56,580 nt of DNA from Symsagittifera roscoffensis. Its lineage: Eukaryota > Xenacoelomorpha > Acoela > Convolutidae. Below, one piece after another: positions 43,257 through 53,864 of the stretch. The notes under the pieces are model-generated. The model made no database searches. It was not told the origin of the DNA and saw only the letters and a list, made by a program, of their open reading frames with translations. The DNA lies in assembly GCF_963678635.1 (NCBI RefSeq), contig NC_087071.1, positions 38,467,858 through 38,524,437 of the forward strand. Reading direction: 5' to 3'. Both the position numbers and the translations under genes were made by a program. How positions within the stretch are numbered: the stretch's first letter is position 1; each line of letters opens with the position of its first letter.

Positions 43257-46139
43257 TAAAGTTTTTTAAAGTCAATATATGCCATTTTAATAGATTATAT
43301 TTCATTGAAAATGGATCAAAATCCTACTATTTTTTATGCAGATACTGTCCCTTATTATCGATTATAATCCATTAGAATTGTTTTTTTTTCGAGAGGTTAA
43401 TCAAGCAATTCGCAACTTTTTCAAAGTTATCTCATTGTTAGTGCGGATAATTATGCGTCTGTTTTTATGAGATAGTAATTTCAAATAGAAGTTTTTGGGT
43501 CAATTTTTTAGGAAAAATGTTATTTTAAACTAAGAAAACTCTTAACCTTAGGAACTAAAATTTTGAACCAATTTAACTCTTGGTTCGGTTTGTGCTTAAA
43601 ATTGTTTATGAACCGTAGTTGATGAAATTATTTTTTGTTCAGCCTCAACTTATTGCAATAAATTATGATATATTGAATTGTTGCTCCTATTCCGGAAAAC
43701 GCTCATATTCCGCAGTTGCTAAAAAATCGTGAAAGCCTATGAATGAAAAAGAATTGTGCGAACTATGGGTAATTTTTGAGAAAAGAAAAATGAATTAATC
43801 AAATCTATTCAAAATTTCTCTATTTCAACCATTTTTTGTGTAATAAACTGTTTTTTTTTGTTCAGTTCATGGAAAATTGATCTGAGAATCTCATTTCATG
43901 TGAACAATAAAAGCATTTTTCGTTAAAATTTCTAGATCAAACTCATTGATACAACTCCTCCTCCTAAGTTTTTTCTCATTGATTAACACAAACTGTACAA
44001 AAAATACAACTTCTGAGAAGTTTTTCACGTTGCTAATAAAAATAAGAATCAGATCATTGATGAAAAATGAACATTCTTTCGCCAAAAATTAAGCCCAATT
44101 AGTATATAACTACTACTTTTTGGTTAAATGTTTCCTAAAAGTGTATTAGAATGGATGAAATTCAATAAAATCTCCTTCAAAACTGATGAGTATCTCTCTG
44201 TTGCTTCTACAAGATAATTTTTATGATTTTTCCGTAAAAACTTTCTATCTTATAAGGTTAATCCTGTTTTCTACTTATTTCCTGATTTCGCTAATGCGTT
44301 CTCACTTCGCGAACTCACTTTGCAAGAAAATTTAGTCAGAACTGGGGAATTTAGGAGAAAAATAGTATCAATGAACGAAAAATTTGCTGGCAGAGATAAA
44401 AAGATAAAATAAGAACTGATAACATCAAATGAATAAGTTGTAATTTTTACTTGTTATTCTTTAGGTTCCCTTGTGCTCTTACTAAGTTAAACTATTTAGC
44501 CAAAAATACAATTTTTGGGATAATTACCTTTCACTTTTCTTGCAAAATAGTTAGTAAATCGCTTTTTATTTTTGATTTGTATCGAAAGTTTTCTCAAAAA
44601 TGTCTCAGTGAGAAAAAATCGGTGCTAGTTAAATCATTCAAAATACATGTAAAAATTGAGAATAAAAAGCTGTATTTTAACATTGAGCTTTAGAACAATT
44701 TAAGAGCAGCTTGATTGTTTTTAATCTGAAAACCTTCGGAAGTAGAAAAACAAAAGTGGACTTAGTTCCTAACTTCTGCAACATCTAAACACTTCTGAAA
44801 GATGCTTCTTAAAAACTCGAAGCAAAAGAAATTAAGGTGCAAACAGTAACAATTAAATAGTTTTGCAAAATTTACTTTAAAAAAATTTCTTTAGTTCTAA
44901 TTGAAAAAATATGAGGCTAACCAGAACAAAATCTTTACTGTGTGGCTAATTGAAAATTTTTGTGTTAAGTTCATATAAATAAAAAGTTCTACTTCTAGTT
45001 CTGCTAAAGTATCAGTTTGCTTAGAAATTTTTGTCAAGCCCCATATTGTCTTCTCTAAAAATTTTTCTACATCAAATTTTTTAAAATCCAAAATAATGAA
45101 ATGTAGATCTTGAAGTCAAATTTTCGATTTATGCTTCATGTATTGTCTTCCAGAAGATGTCGCAGTTGGTTTGCGCTTCACGAAAAAAATCCTCAAAACA
45201 TATGAATTTTCATGCAAATATACGAAATGATTACAAATTTTCCAAACATCACACTTTTATGTTGGATTTTTTCTCAAGAAATAATTTATAAGCTAAATTT
45301 CAGTAAAATTATCTCAGTTTCCGCTTCATCTACTATCTTCCAACTTAATCCGTTTTGAACAAAATTTTACCTGAAAATTGAATTTTAGATCAAAAAATAT
45401 ATCATTTCAACGAACATTTAATAATCCGAAGCAGAATTAATACCATAAATTTTTTTCTAAAAACTTTAAATGATTTTCTCAACCTGATTAGTTTATCTTG
45501 CTAATTCAACTCTGAATCTCTATCGTTGAAAAATTTTATTTGAAGTTTTCACAAGTTGGAAAAAACATATATTTTGTTTAGCTTTTCTAGATCAGTTATC
45601 AATTTCTTTTCTGAAATTGCCAAAAAACAGTAGAAGACCATAATTTTGAGTAAATCAACCCCATTATCCGCTTAAAATTGCACTACTCTATGAACATTTT
45701 TTTACCTGCACTAAACAAGGAAAACTTTAAGATAATAAGTAGGCAAAACCCTTCAATTAGTCGATGTTTTATAAAAATCCAGTTTAATTACAATAATTCG
45801 ACAAAAACTTAAGCACTAATTAGCATGCGTTATTCACTTTTATTACAAACTTATCGCAACAAAATCTCCGCAACCTTGCAACCAATGTAGTTTTTACTGT
45901 AGATTAAAAATTTTTGGATCGATTTTCATTGAAAGTTTCACAAAAATTTGAACCCGATTGTTTCTGTTTTTATCATCAATCAGAACCTTTGAATAAAAAA
46001 ATTGACAGATCAAGAATAGTGATGAAAAAAAGTAATTTTTAACTACAACTTTGCAATTTATTGTATAGACTTTTTGGATTCAGTAAAAACTATTATTCAA
46101 AGTATATTCCTCTATGTTTTTTTATTATATTTTTTTACC
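43257..46139. other. AT-rich DNA, no gene seen
   Basis: Phe/Lys/Ile-biased small frames only. GCTTCATGTATTGTCTTCCA near 45133 and GCTTCATCTACTATCTTCCA near 45322 form a spaced repeat pair. If the broken zinc-finger copy at 46379 once continued leftward as a polymerase gene, it is not recognisable here. Confidence 0.45.
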
Positions 46140-46379
46140 TTCTCTTGGAGTGTGTTTCGAGACTGCTGAACACTATAACTTTATTTTGACAAGAATAATG
46201 CTTCTTCTTGATATGATTAGCGAGTTCCTCGCTTCTATATGTATAAAGTTACATTTGGAACACTTTCTACGCCACATGTTCTACGCCACATGTTCTACGA
46301 TGTCTTGACGCATCTTTACACTTGTATTCTGTGCCACATTCAAGACATGCAACTCTTTCGTTTCTACTCAGGGACGGCA
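46140..46379 (-). pseudogene. Broken copy of the zinc-finger-start gene
   Basis: The minus strand has ATG at 46379-46377 and reads MPSLSRNERVACLECGTEYK..ASRHRRTC, matching the start of the plus-strand gene at 53457 (MPSIKRNEKVHCGDCGDKY..AARHRKSC). It then meets a TAG after 37 codons. In shifted frames the second finger can still be seen: CSKCNFIH followed by ELANHIKKKH, matching CPGCKFF..MNYHVPKKH of the right copy. A 15-base duplication (GCCACATGTTCTACG at 46271 and 46286) accounts for part of the damage. No polymerase region follows. Confidence 0.75.
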
Positions 46380-46410
46380 TCTCATTAAGTAAAGAAAGAA
46401 TTTGAGATTA

Positions 46411-46434
46411 AATGGGGGATTTAAAATGTCCCAA
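46411..46434 (-). promoter_or_regulatory. Conserved upstream block of the left zinc-finger copy
   Basis: The minus strand reads CTTGGGACATTTTAAATC then CCCCA, about 35-55 bases before the ATG. The same block, with one change, is at 53368-53391 before the right copy. The TTTTAAAT core may act as a TATA-like element. Confidence 0.6.
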
Positions 46435-46616
46435 GTTTTTAGAAAAGAAGAGTTGAATAGCCTCCAAAGAGAAAAAAAGTAAGTTAAAACATTTATGTGA
46501 ATTTCTCAACCAATTGTATTTAACATGAAAGAAAATCAGAATGGAAATGATATTCAGCCTAGCTGAAACAAAAATCTTTGAACCTAACTATTGAAATTTC
46601 AAAAGTGTTACTATCA

Positions 46617-46850
46617 ACCAATCAGAATGGAGCATTACTCGTAAGGAATTTTTTAAAATCGTTTTTGATATCAACCAATCAGAACCGAGCTTCAATGGTC
46701 AGGGAATTTTCAACAAGTTTAAAATCAACCAATCAGAATTGAGCTCTACTTGTCATAGGTTTTTTCAATAATTTTGATATCAAATAATCGAGAATTCCTT
46801 CACAGGTAATATTTCTGCTAATAACCAATCAGAATGAAGTATTCACAGAG
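46617..46850. repeat. About 55-bp repeats carrying CCAAT boxes
   Basis: AACCAATCAGAA occurs at 46617, 46673, 46727 and 46823, with a mutated copy (AAATAATCGAGA) at 46782; spacings are 56, 54, 55 and 41 bp. The unit continues GAGC..TACT..T..GGAATTTT. It lies 240-470 bp 5' of the broken zinc-finger copy. Inverted counterparts are at 53160-53220. Confidence 0.8.
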
Positions 46851-49800
46851 TTTAGAAATTTTCGTAGATCAGAACCAAACTATGATTATGAAACTTCCCA
46901 ATCAATCAGTTTTAACGATTTTTTCTAACATAACTAACATATATATTTGACACCAAATTCAGATTTCTTGTCTGGCTTAAATTGTTTTTTTGATACTCAA
47001 TTCAAATTTCAAATCTTCGATCAAAATTTTTTTGCTTTGTTCTATTTTTATGATTCTTTTTTTGGTATATTGTAATATAAACGACCGGAAGTCTTTCAAA
47101 TTTGAATTATCGATTCATAGATATTCTGACAAATCTAGATTTTGTATTTGTATCAAATTCAAAATAGTTTTCGAAATGATGTCCCTTATCTTCAATTTTT
47201 CTTTGATATACTCTTTTTTTTTGTTTTTTACTAATTGACTACTCATTCTGACTTAAATCTTCTAAATAAGAACAATGTTGATAAATCTGGCAGTACTCTT
47301 CTTTTCTGAAATCTCCTCTCCATCTTTTAAACAAAATTTTTGATTATCTGTAATTCTATACAAGTTAAAACTAATACAATCGCCATCAACGTCATCTGTC
47401 CACCTCTCTTTTAGTTTTTTGTAGTAGTTGAACCTTAAAATCTGATAAAAAGCCATTTCAGAGATTGAAAACGCATTTGATAGAAACATATATTTTTTAC
47501 TGAAATAAGCAAAGAAACTATTGTATCATTTTAAATTTATTTTGCAATAACAATCACCAGACACAAATTTCCCTTATTTAGAGTCTAATTCACTATAAAA
47601 CAAACTCATGTAGCCAATCAAAATCCTAAATTTAGGCAAAAAAAATTGAAAACTACCAATGAAATTCAGAAATTTGAAAACTAATGATAATGTTTTTAAG
47701 TAAATATACCTTTTTATTTGTAATTTTAATCAAGAAAGACAAATTAAAAAAAAATTAGATCAAAGCAGTAATTAAATAAGTTTTTTGTAGTTTTTCATAC
47801 AGATACTGGAAAGTCAATTGATAATTCAAAAGTGTATTATGGTCATTTTGATTATATTTTATGGTTTGTCTGACTTTTCCTCAGATATCTTAGCTTTAAA
47901 TGTGCACTTCAGTGACAAAAATAGGTTTGAACCAATAATATTTCAATTACCAAACAAAAATAACATCACAAAGCAGTACTGATGTTTACAACTATCAACA
48001 AACATAAAATCCCCCGAAACTTGGAACAGTTCTTTGAATTCGTTTTAAGTACAGTTAACATGGGCATTTTGTTTCATTGCTTCATTCTCTTTTGCAGCGA
48101 AGAATCGAATCTGAATGTAGAGTGGCTTGTTCACACTGTACTTCTTGATCATGACACACACCCTCCTCATGTTGTATGTTGCTATTTCATATATTTATTA
48201 CAGATGACGAGCTCCTGATGCATAGCTGATCTTTTGCCAGATTTGGCTTCATATATAGGTACGAGTCCAAGGTTTTCAGCATCGTGAATAAGGGTATTCC
48301 GGATTTTCTATACTGCATCTCCTTCTTTTTCACTAAGATAGACTTGTTGGCACTTTTCAAAATGTCCCCAGTCATTAATTTTAAGTATTTGACAACACGG
48401 TTTGAAATAAATTTTCACTTGCAGGATTTTTGGAACCAAACAAATATCCCAATTCTTGTTTGATTTTTTGAGAGTTCAATATAAGAGTACAAACTTCAAT
48501 AGGAGAACAGACAATATGAGCCATCGCGACTTCCCTATGTGAAAATAGTATCAAATATGGAATGTTTTGTATGTAGTTTCCGTGTATCGAAATTGCGCTG
48601 GCGTTATTTCTTTTATATAAATTCACAATTATCAGCTTAAATCATTGTTCCAGATGGCAGCTTCTATGTGTCATGCTCTTTTCAGCTTTTATTCAGGTTA
48701 CAAAAAATAATTGATGTTTATTTCTTTTTCCAACAAGTTTTTAGAAAAACACATAGTAACCCAAGATTAGATAAAAAGATTTACATATATCAAGAAATTG
48801 ACTGTCTTTACATTTTTTTCAAACACAGATTCCACTCAAATATCGTTACATCAAGCGGAGAAGTATTTAATTAGCTTCGTCGAACAGTTCAACATAACTT
48901 ACGACGGAAAAGAGTCAAAAATATACCTAGTATTGCAGAGAAACGACTAGTTTAGAAAAAATTCAAGAGTCATAATCTAAACTCTAATCAAAAACTTGAT
49001 TCCACACAAACTCATGGTTCAGCTTTTCTAAACAAAATTTGAAAAATTCAAAATCCAAAATAAGAATCTATAGTGCTCAAGACTATTTATTGTTTTATTG
49101 ATGGTTCTGTGAGTAGTGATTATGTTAGCTTTGTGATAAATTAATCAACTGTCTTACAATGTTCTCTTAGTAATTTGCCCTGATAAGTCTTTAAAAACTA
49201 AGCTTTGATTCAGGAAAAAAATTCAAATAAAAAACGTTCAGCTTACAAACGATTGGGAAACTTGAAAAAATGTGTAAAAAGACAAATATTGAGTTAACTT
49301 TCGAGTTCGTGTCACTTTCTTTTTCATGTGCCACACCATGTTTTCTTCTAAACAGAGCTAAATTATCCTGTTGAACCTTCAACTTTTCTTTCTCGTACCT
49401 TCTATCACGAATTGTTTCAATTTTTTGCCAATCATGAGGGAAATTCTTAAGGAACTGAAAGACTTTTTCTAATCTCTGTAGAAGATGTCAAAATCAATCA
49501 CTTTTTCAAAAATAGTCATTTTTAGTAAATGTTCACTTGTCAGCAAATAAAATGTTTTTCTGTATCCCAGATCCACAACTTCATCAAATTATTTTTCATT
49601 TGATAATATCAAAAACCAGTACTTTTTTCTCGAAGGTGACTTAGACATAGCAATTCTTTTCTAAATTCTCTAATTCTTTTACTCTCGAGTTCTCTCCATT
49701 CTGAAAGATCTATGCTAAATGCTAAATTGCTCACTAGCATGGGAGATTTTATTGAATTTGAGTAGCTTGACAGTTTCGGTACCACTTTCAAATTGGATGC

Positions 49801-50930
49801 AGTAAATCGCCTGTTCTATCATGATTGCTTTCAACTTTTGGGATATGATTCAGTTCCTTCTTAAAATTTTACTCATGTTGATAGAATGAACTGAACTGTA
49901 GCAGATTTTCAATTAAAATGAAATATAAATTTTTCAAATGTAGATTTTGCTGACATTCTCTAAAAAATTTTTTATTCATTCAAATTTCTGGCCACACTTG
50001 GTTGACTTAAATTGTTTCTGAAGAGTTTTGTAGAACAAGAAGTTTTTGTGGTTTGAAGCTATATTTGAAAGGTTTTAAAAAAAGAAAGAATTTCCTTGAA
50101 AACTATTTCTCTTAACCACAACTTTGATTGAGTATCTTTATGTAGATGTAAAAAACTAACAATTTAACTAAAATCTACAATTTTTTCGTCAACCTCATCA
50201 CCTTAGAGTTGGTTAAATTTTTATTGGTGCTCTGACTTTTTATAAAACTCGAATATTTAATCTGTAGATTCTAAAAATGAGATGATTCTTGAAGTTTATG
50301 AATAATGACGTCAATTTCTCTGGTTGAAATAATCTACAACTTTTTTGTTCGATAAAAATTTAAGTGTAATGACGTCATTTTCTCAGGTGGAATCTCTTTT
50401 TTTGCCGGAATAATTCAAAAGACATTTTCTTAGCTCTCTCGAGAATTATGTCAGACTCTCGGATTGGCTTATTTTCAATTAATTTTACTTATGACATTTG
50501 AAAATTTGTTAAAAAAAATCATGTCAAAGGTAAATTTTTTCCAGTTTGATCGTTTCTAACTTATCAAATGCGCAAAAAACTCTCTCAGGAAATTTTGCAA
50601 GCTGCTTAAAAAAATTCGAAATCTTTTTTCAAATTGTAAAAATTGTTTTGAAATTTTCACAAGTGTGCGAAAATATCTAAAAATTTGTTTTGGTGAAATA
50701 CATATTTTTTCTCGGTTTTTTTGAAAATTATGCAAAATCTTAAAGTAATTTCTCAAATGAGTTAAACGAAAAACGCAAATTTTAATGTAAGAAACATGTT
50801 GACTTTTTGTTTAGAAAACTTCTATTTTGATGAATTTCATCGCTATTCCCTATGTTAGTTCATTGGTTTTCTATAGTTTCTGACATACAAAAAGTGGTTT
50901 TCTAAAGGAATAAATTTTGAACAAGAATGT
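46851..50930. other. AT-rich DNA, no gene seen
   Basis: About 4 kb of low-complexity DNA. Two TGACGTCA palindromes lie at about 50308 and 50372, each in ATGACGTCA(A/T)TTTCTC context with about 64-bp spacing; they match the CRE consensus but may be a chance repeat. Frames of 60-80 codons here have no support. Confidence 0.5.
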
Positions 50931-50939
50931 CATAAAGAT

Positions 50940-51215
50940 TAATAATTAACTGTGCAAGGAAATATCATTTTTTTCGACAAAAAGAGAAATTTGTTTCACT
51001 TTTTCAACAGCATACAAAAAATGTTTCATTTCTTAAAGCAAAATATGAAAAGTTTTTCACTTTTTTTTGACAAAATGCAAAAACTCTTTCACTTTTTTTT
51101 CCTAAAATTGCAAAAAAAAAATCACTTTTTTCTACAAAATGCGGACAAGGTTTAAATTTTTTTGACAGGATGCGGAAAGTGTTCCACTTTGTTCGACAAG
51201 ATGCAGAAACTATTT
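50940..51215 (+). repeat. Degenerate minisatellite, unit about 30-40 bp
   Basis: About seven copies of (T)n-GACAAAATGCAAAAACT-TTTCACTTT-like sequence, increasingly diverged to GACAGGATGCGGAAAG and GACAAGATGCAGAAAC at the right end. The frames at 50952-51367 are products of it. Confidence 0.75.
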
Positions 51216-51490
51216 CTTTTTTTAAAAAAAGTTTGATGCACCGAACAATCAGGTATTTTTTTAATTGTTTACAAATTATTGATTTTTCTCAAAAAATGTA
51301 TGCAAAAAATACTCAAGATTCTGAAAATGAGTGCAAACTCGGAGTTCTAATTTATGTTGTATTCTAATTGTATGTTAATGATTTACCCTGAACTTCTCAT
51401 CTACTCTCATAATTAAAATGAAATTGAAAAAACTAATCAACTACAAAGAACGAAGTAACTATCAAAAACCAAGTATATAAACAAAAACAA

Positions 51491-51972
51491 TCAATCAAAG
51501 AGCTGTCCAGCAGCAGAGAGGTTCTGGAGGTTCTCTATAGACTGCAGAACTGGACGACGTTGTAGTGTTTTTTGTGGAGCTGGAGGTGTCAATGTTTCCG
51601 AGAAGCCCTCATCTTCATCTATTGTGATGGTGTTTTCGGCTGATTCTGCTTCCTCCCAAGGAAAGAGGAAGTCGTCGTCTGATTGAGCCGCAAATCTAGA
51701 GTCAGGAGTGTCGGGGTAATTCATTCCCACGTGCACAGCCCATTCCTTCATCAATTGCATTTCTCCAAGTTGGTTCTCCGTCATGTATACTTGCATCATA
51801 AAATGTTCGTTGAAATCTCTCGCATCACTTCCACCATGTGCCAGTCTTAGATGGGGATGTCCATTCGTGCCAGAAAAACTCCAGAGACTATTTCTCGCAC
51901 ATGAATTTGCACTAGATCAGGCCAATATTCTACAGAGTAAATGAGGTTGCTGTTTTGCACTGAGAAGATCAT
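51491..51972 (-). CDS. Unrecognised acidic protein, one apparent frameshift
   Basis: Two minus-strand frames together look like one gene. Frame A starts at ATG 51972-51970 and runs 41 codons to a TAA at 51849-51847 (begins MIFSVQNSNLIYSVEYWPDL). Frame B is open from 51916 to the TGA at 51493-51491 and carries most of the protein: LWSFSGTNGHPHLRLAHGG, then MTENQLGEMQLMKEW, an acidic SDDDFLFPWEEAE and a TLTPPAPQKTLQRRP tail. The overlap of 70 bases (51847-51916) must contain the shift. Composition is far from the background. No family was recognised; neither a signal peptide nor a membrane segment is present. It lies between the two zinc-finger gene copies and may belong to the same mobile element, or be a host gene, or be a recent pseudogene. 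Confidence 0.5.
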
Positions 51973-52009
51973 TTTGAGCAATAAGTTGAGTAAAAGAATA
52001 AAACAAGAA

Positions 52010-52100
52010 TGATTTAGAGCTGAGAGGGGATAACTGACGGAAAAAAGTTGAAATTAGGGTATTTAGAGCTGGGAGAGGAAGTTGACGGTAGTTTAGTTGG
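52010..52100 (-). repeat. 46-bp direct repeat in the 5' region of the acidic gene
   Basis: TTTAGAGCTGAGAGGGGATA (52013) and TTTAGAGCTGGGAGAGGAAG (52059) begin two copies that both continue with TGACGG and AGTTG. They lie 40-130 bp 5' of ATG 51972. Confidence 0.7.
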
Positions 52101-52139
52101 AAATCAAATGAGTTTTAGTTAGGAGTGAGGGGTATTTTC

Positions 52140-52345
52140 AACTCGAATGTGTGGGTTTAACCAATAAGAATTGATTTTCCATATTTGGTTTGTATTTGTG
52201 TCCAATCAAATTGCAGCATTTTTTGTGAAAGTTCCATAAAAAAGTCGTGTCCAATCAGAAACAATGTTCCAATTTAGATACTTTTCACACATTGTCGTTT
52301 CCAATCACAAAAAAGTTCATTTTTGTTCTTGTTATCGTATTCAAT
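52140..52345 (+). repeat. Spaced CCAAT-like motifs
   Basis: CCAATAAGAATT, TCCAATCAAATT, TCCAATCAGAAAC, TCCAATCAC and TTCAATCGG follow each other at 40-60 bp spacing. The motif resembles the CCAATCAGAA of the repeats at 46617 and is in the same plus orientation. Confidence 0.55.
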
Positions 52346-53145
52346 CGGAGGACCCTTTAAGGACTTAACTCTTCAAATAAGTAAAGGTATACATAAAAGC
52401 AATCGGAAAAACAAAATGACGAAAAATTTGTGTGCAGTAAAAATAAGAAGTTTTGCCGATGTAAGCAACAATAGAAAGAAAATTAGAACAAGTAGCATTA
52501 CCACAACTTTTTCATCAAGTTATTTTTCTGTATGTAATCAATGAGAAAATGCTGATGTTTGAGTAGATGGTCAAGTTCTTGGATTTCAATGTAAATTTGA
52601 AAGGTTAACCCAAAGTTGATGAGTTTTTCAAAGCAAATCTCTGGAAATCTGATTCCAAACAGCAGGATGTCAAGCAGGATTTTGAGCTTTGAGTATCCTT
52701 ATAGAAATGAAGAAATAAAGAACTTTGCTGGTTTTTTTTTCACAAATTCGGGCATCGAGTAGGGGATAAAAGGAGTCTTTGATATATTTTTGTAACATTC
52801 AAATTTTCGAAAATAAACAATTTTTTTTTCTTGTGAAGTGTAATTCAGCCGTAAGTTTAAAGCTTTGATACGCAATATGTGTATAAAAGTAAACTCCTTG
52901 ATTGTGATTGAATAAAAATCCCTGAACAGACCTTTACTTAGTCAGTGAACTATATTTTGGACAGCGTAAACATCCAAAAAAATGTGAAAAAAGTAAGAGT
53001 CAACGTCTAAATTATCAATGAGAAAATCAAGGGTAAACTTTTCTTTTTCTTGTAGAGTAACTAGAGGAAATTCAAATGTTTTTTGATGGACATTTTTCGA
53101 AAAAAGGTAAAGGTTGTTTAAAAAGTAATGAATAGTTCATTTTTA
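52346..53145. other. AT-rich DNA, no gene seen
   Basis: A 73-codon plus frame (52323-52544) is low-complexity and unsupported. Confidence 0.5.
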
Positions 53146-53154
53146 GAAACTGCT

Positions 53155-53222
53155 GGAATCTGATTGGTTGACATCGGAAAAACAGGGATACTAAAACATA
53201 AGTCAATTCTGATTGGTTGATT
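53155..53222 (-). promoter_or_regulatory. Inverted CCAAT boxes upstream of the right zinc-finger gene
   Basis: TCTGATTGGTTGA occurs at about 53159 and 53208, the exact reverse complement of the TCAACCAATCAGA core at 46617. This gives mirror-image promoter architecture for the two divergent zinc-finger copies. Confidence 0.65.
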
Positions 53223-53367
53223 TTCCCTAAACAACCGTAAGAAAAACTTAATCCTTTCTGATTTTCTTCAGTTTAAAAGCAATCCCTCTATACTTTTTAC
53301 AACTACTTGAAATTCTTTTCAAATATTTTCAACAATTCAAGGTAATTATAAATAGTCTAATATTTCT

Positions 53368-53410
53368 TGGGACATTTTAAATCTCCCACTTTGATATTTA
53401 CCTATATATA
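53368..53410 (+). promoter_or_regulatory. Core promoter of the right zinc-finger / PolB gene
   Basis: CTTGGGACATTTTAAATC followed by TCCCA is shared with the left copy. TATATATAG at 53403-53411 lies about 50 bases before the ATG at 53457 and would suit a TATA box. Confidence 0.5.
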
Positions 53411-53456
53411 GTACTAATTTCTTTATATTGAGACTTATTAGTTCTCCATTTTTTGG

Positions 53457-53864
53457 ATGCCGTCGATAAAAAGAAACGAGAAAGTGCATTGTGGGGACTG
53501 TGGAGACAAGTATGTTAGGCCGCATGCAGCTCGACACCGCAAAAGCTGTCAAGCAGGGATTTTTTCTTGTCCTGGTTGTAAGTTTTTCACTTACAATAAG
53601 CAAGAAATGAATTATCACGTGCCCAAGAAGCATGCTCCTTCAACTTCCAAGCAATCAATGGTTTGCTCGTCTTGCGAGAAGGAGTTTCTGAGTTACTTTT
53701 CTCACCAACAACATCGGAGAAAAGAAAACGGAGCGAAACAAAGGATACGAAGTGATTCGGTGGTAGACTTGAACAAGATTGTGGAATATGAAGGGGAAGA
53801 TGGAGAGAAACTCAGAGAGGAGTTGAGCGCTTGTCAGTTTTTCCTGGTGGATATTGAGATGTAG
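53457..53864 (+). pseudogene. Zinc-finger N-terminus of a Polinton-like DNA polymerase B
   Basis: A 135-codon frame from ATG 53457 encodes MPSIKRNEKV, then three Cys/His clusters: C-G-D-C-x(9-10)-RH-x3-C, C-P-G-C-x12-H-x5-H, and C-S-S-C-x8-H-x2-H (residues about 12-80). An acidic linker follows, ending CQFFLVDIEM and a TAG. The reading continues in the next segment with more stops and shifts, in the position of the leader of a PolB gene. The finger region by itself is intact, unlike the copy at 46379. It could still give a short zinc-finger protein, but it more likely belongs to the dead polymerase. Confidence 0.65.

Noticed and set aside
46851-50930. A left-hand PolB or other Polinton gene between the two zinc-finger copies
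   Set aside because: I looked for palm, exonuclease and integrase motifs on both strands and saw none; the region is low-complexity AT-rich DNA.
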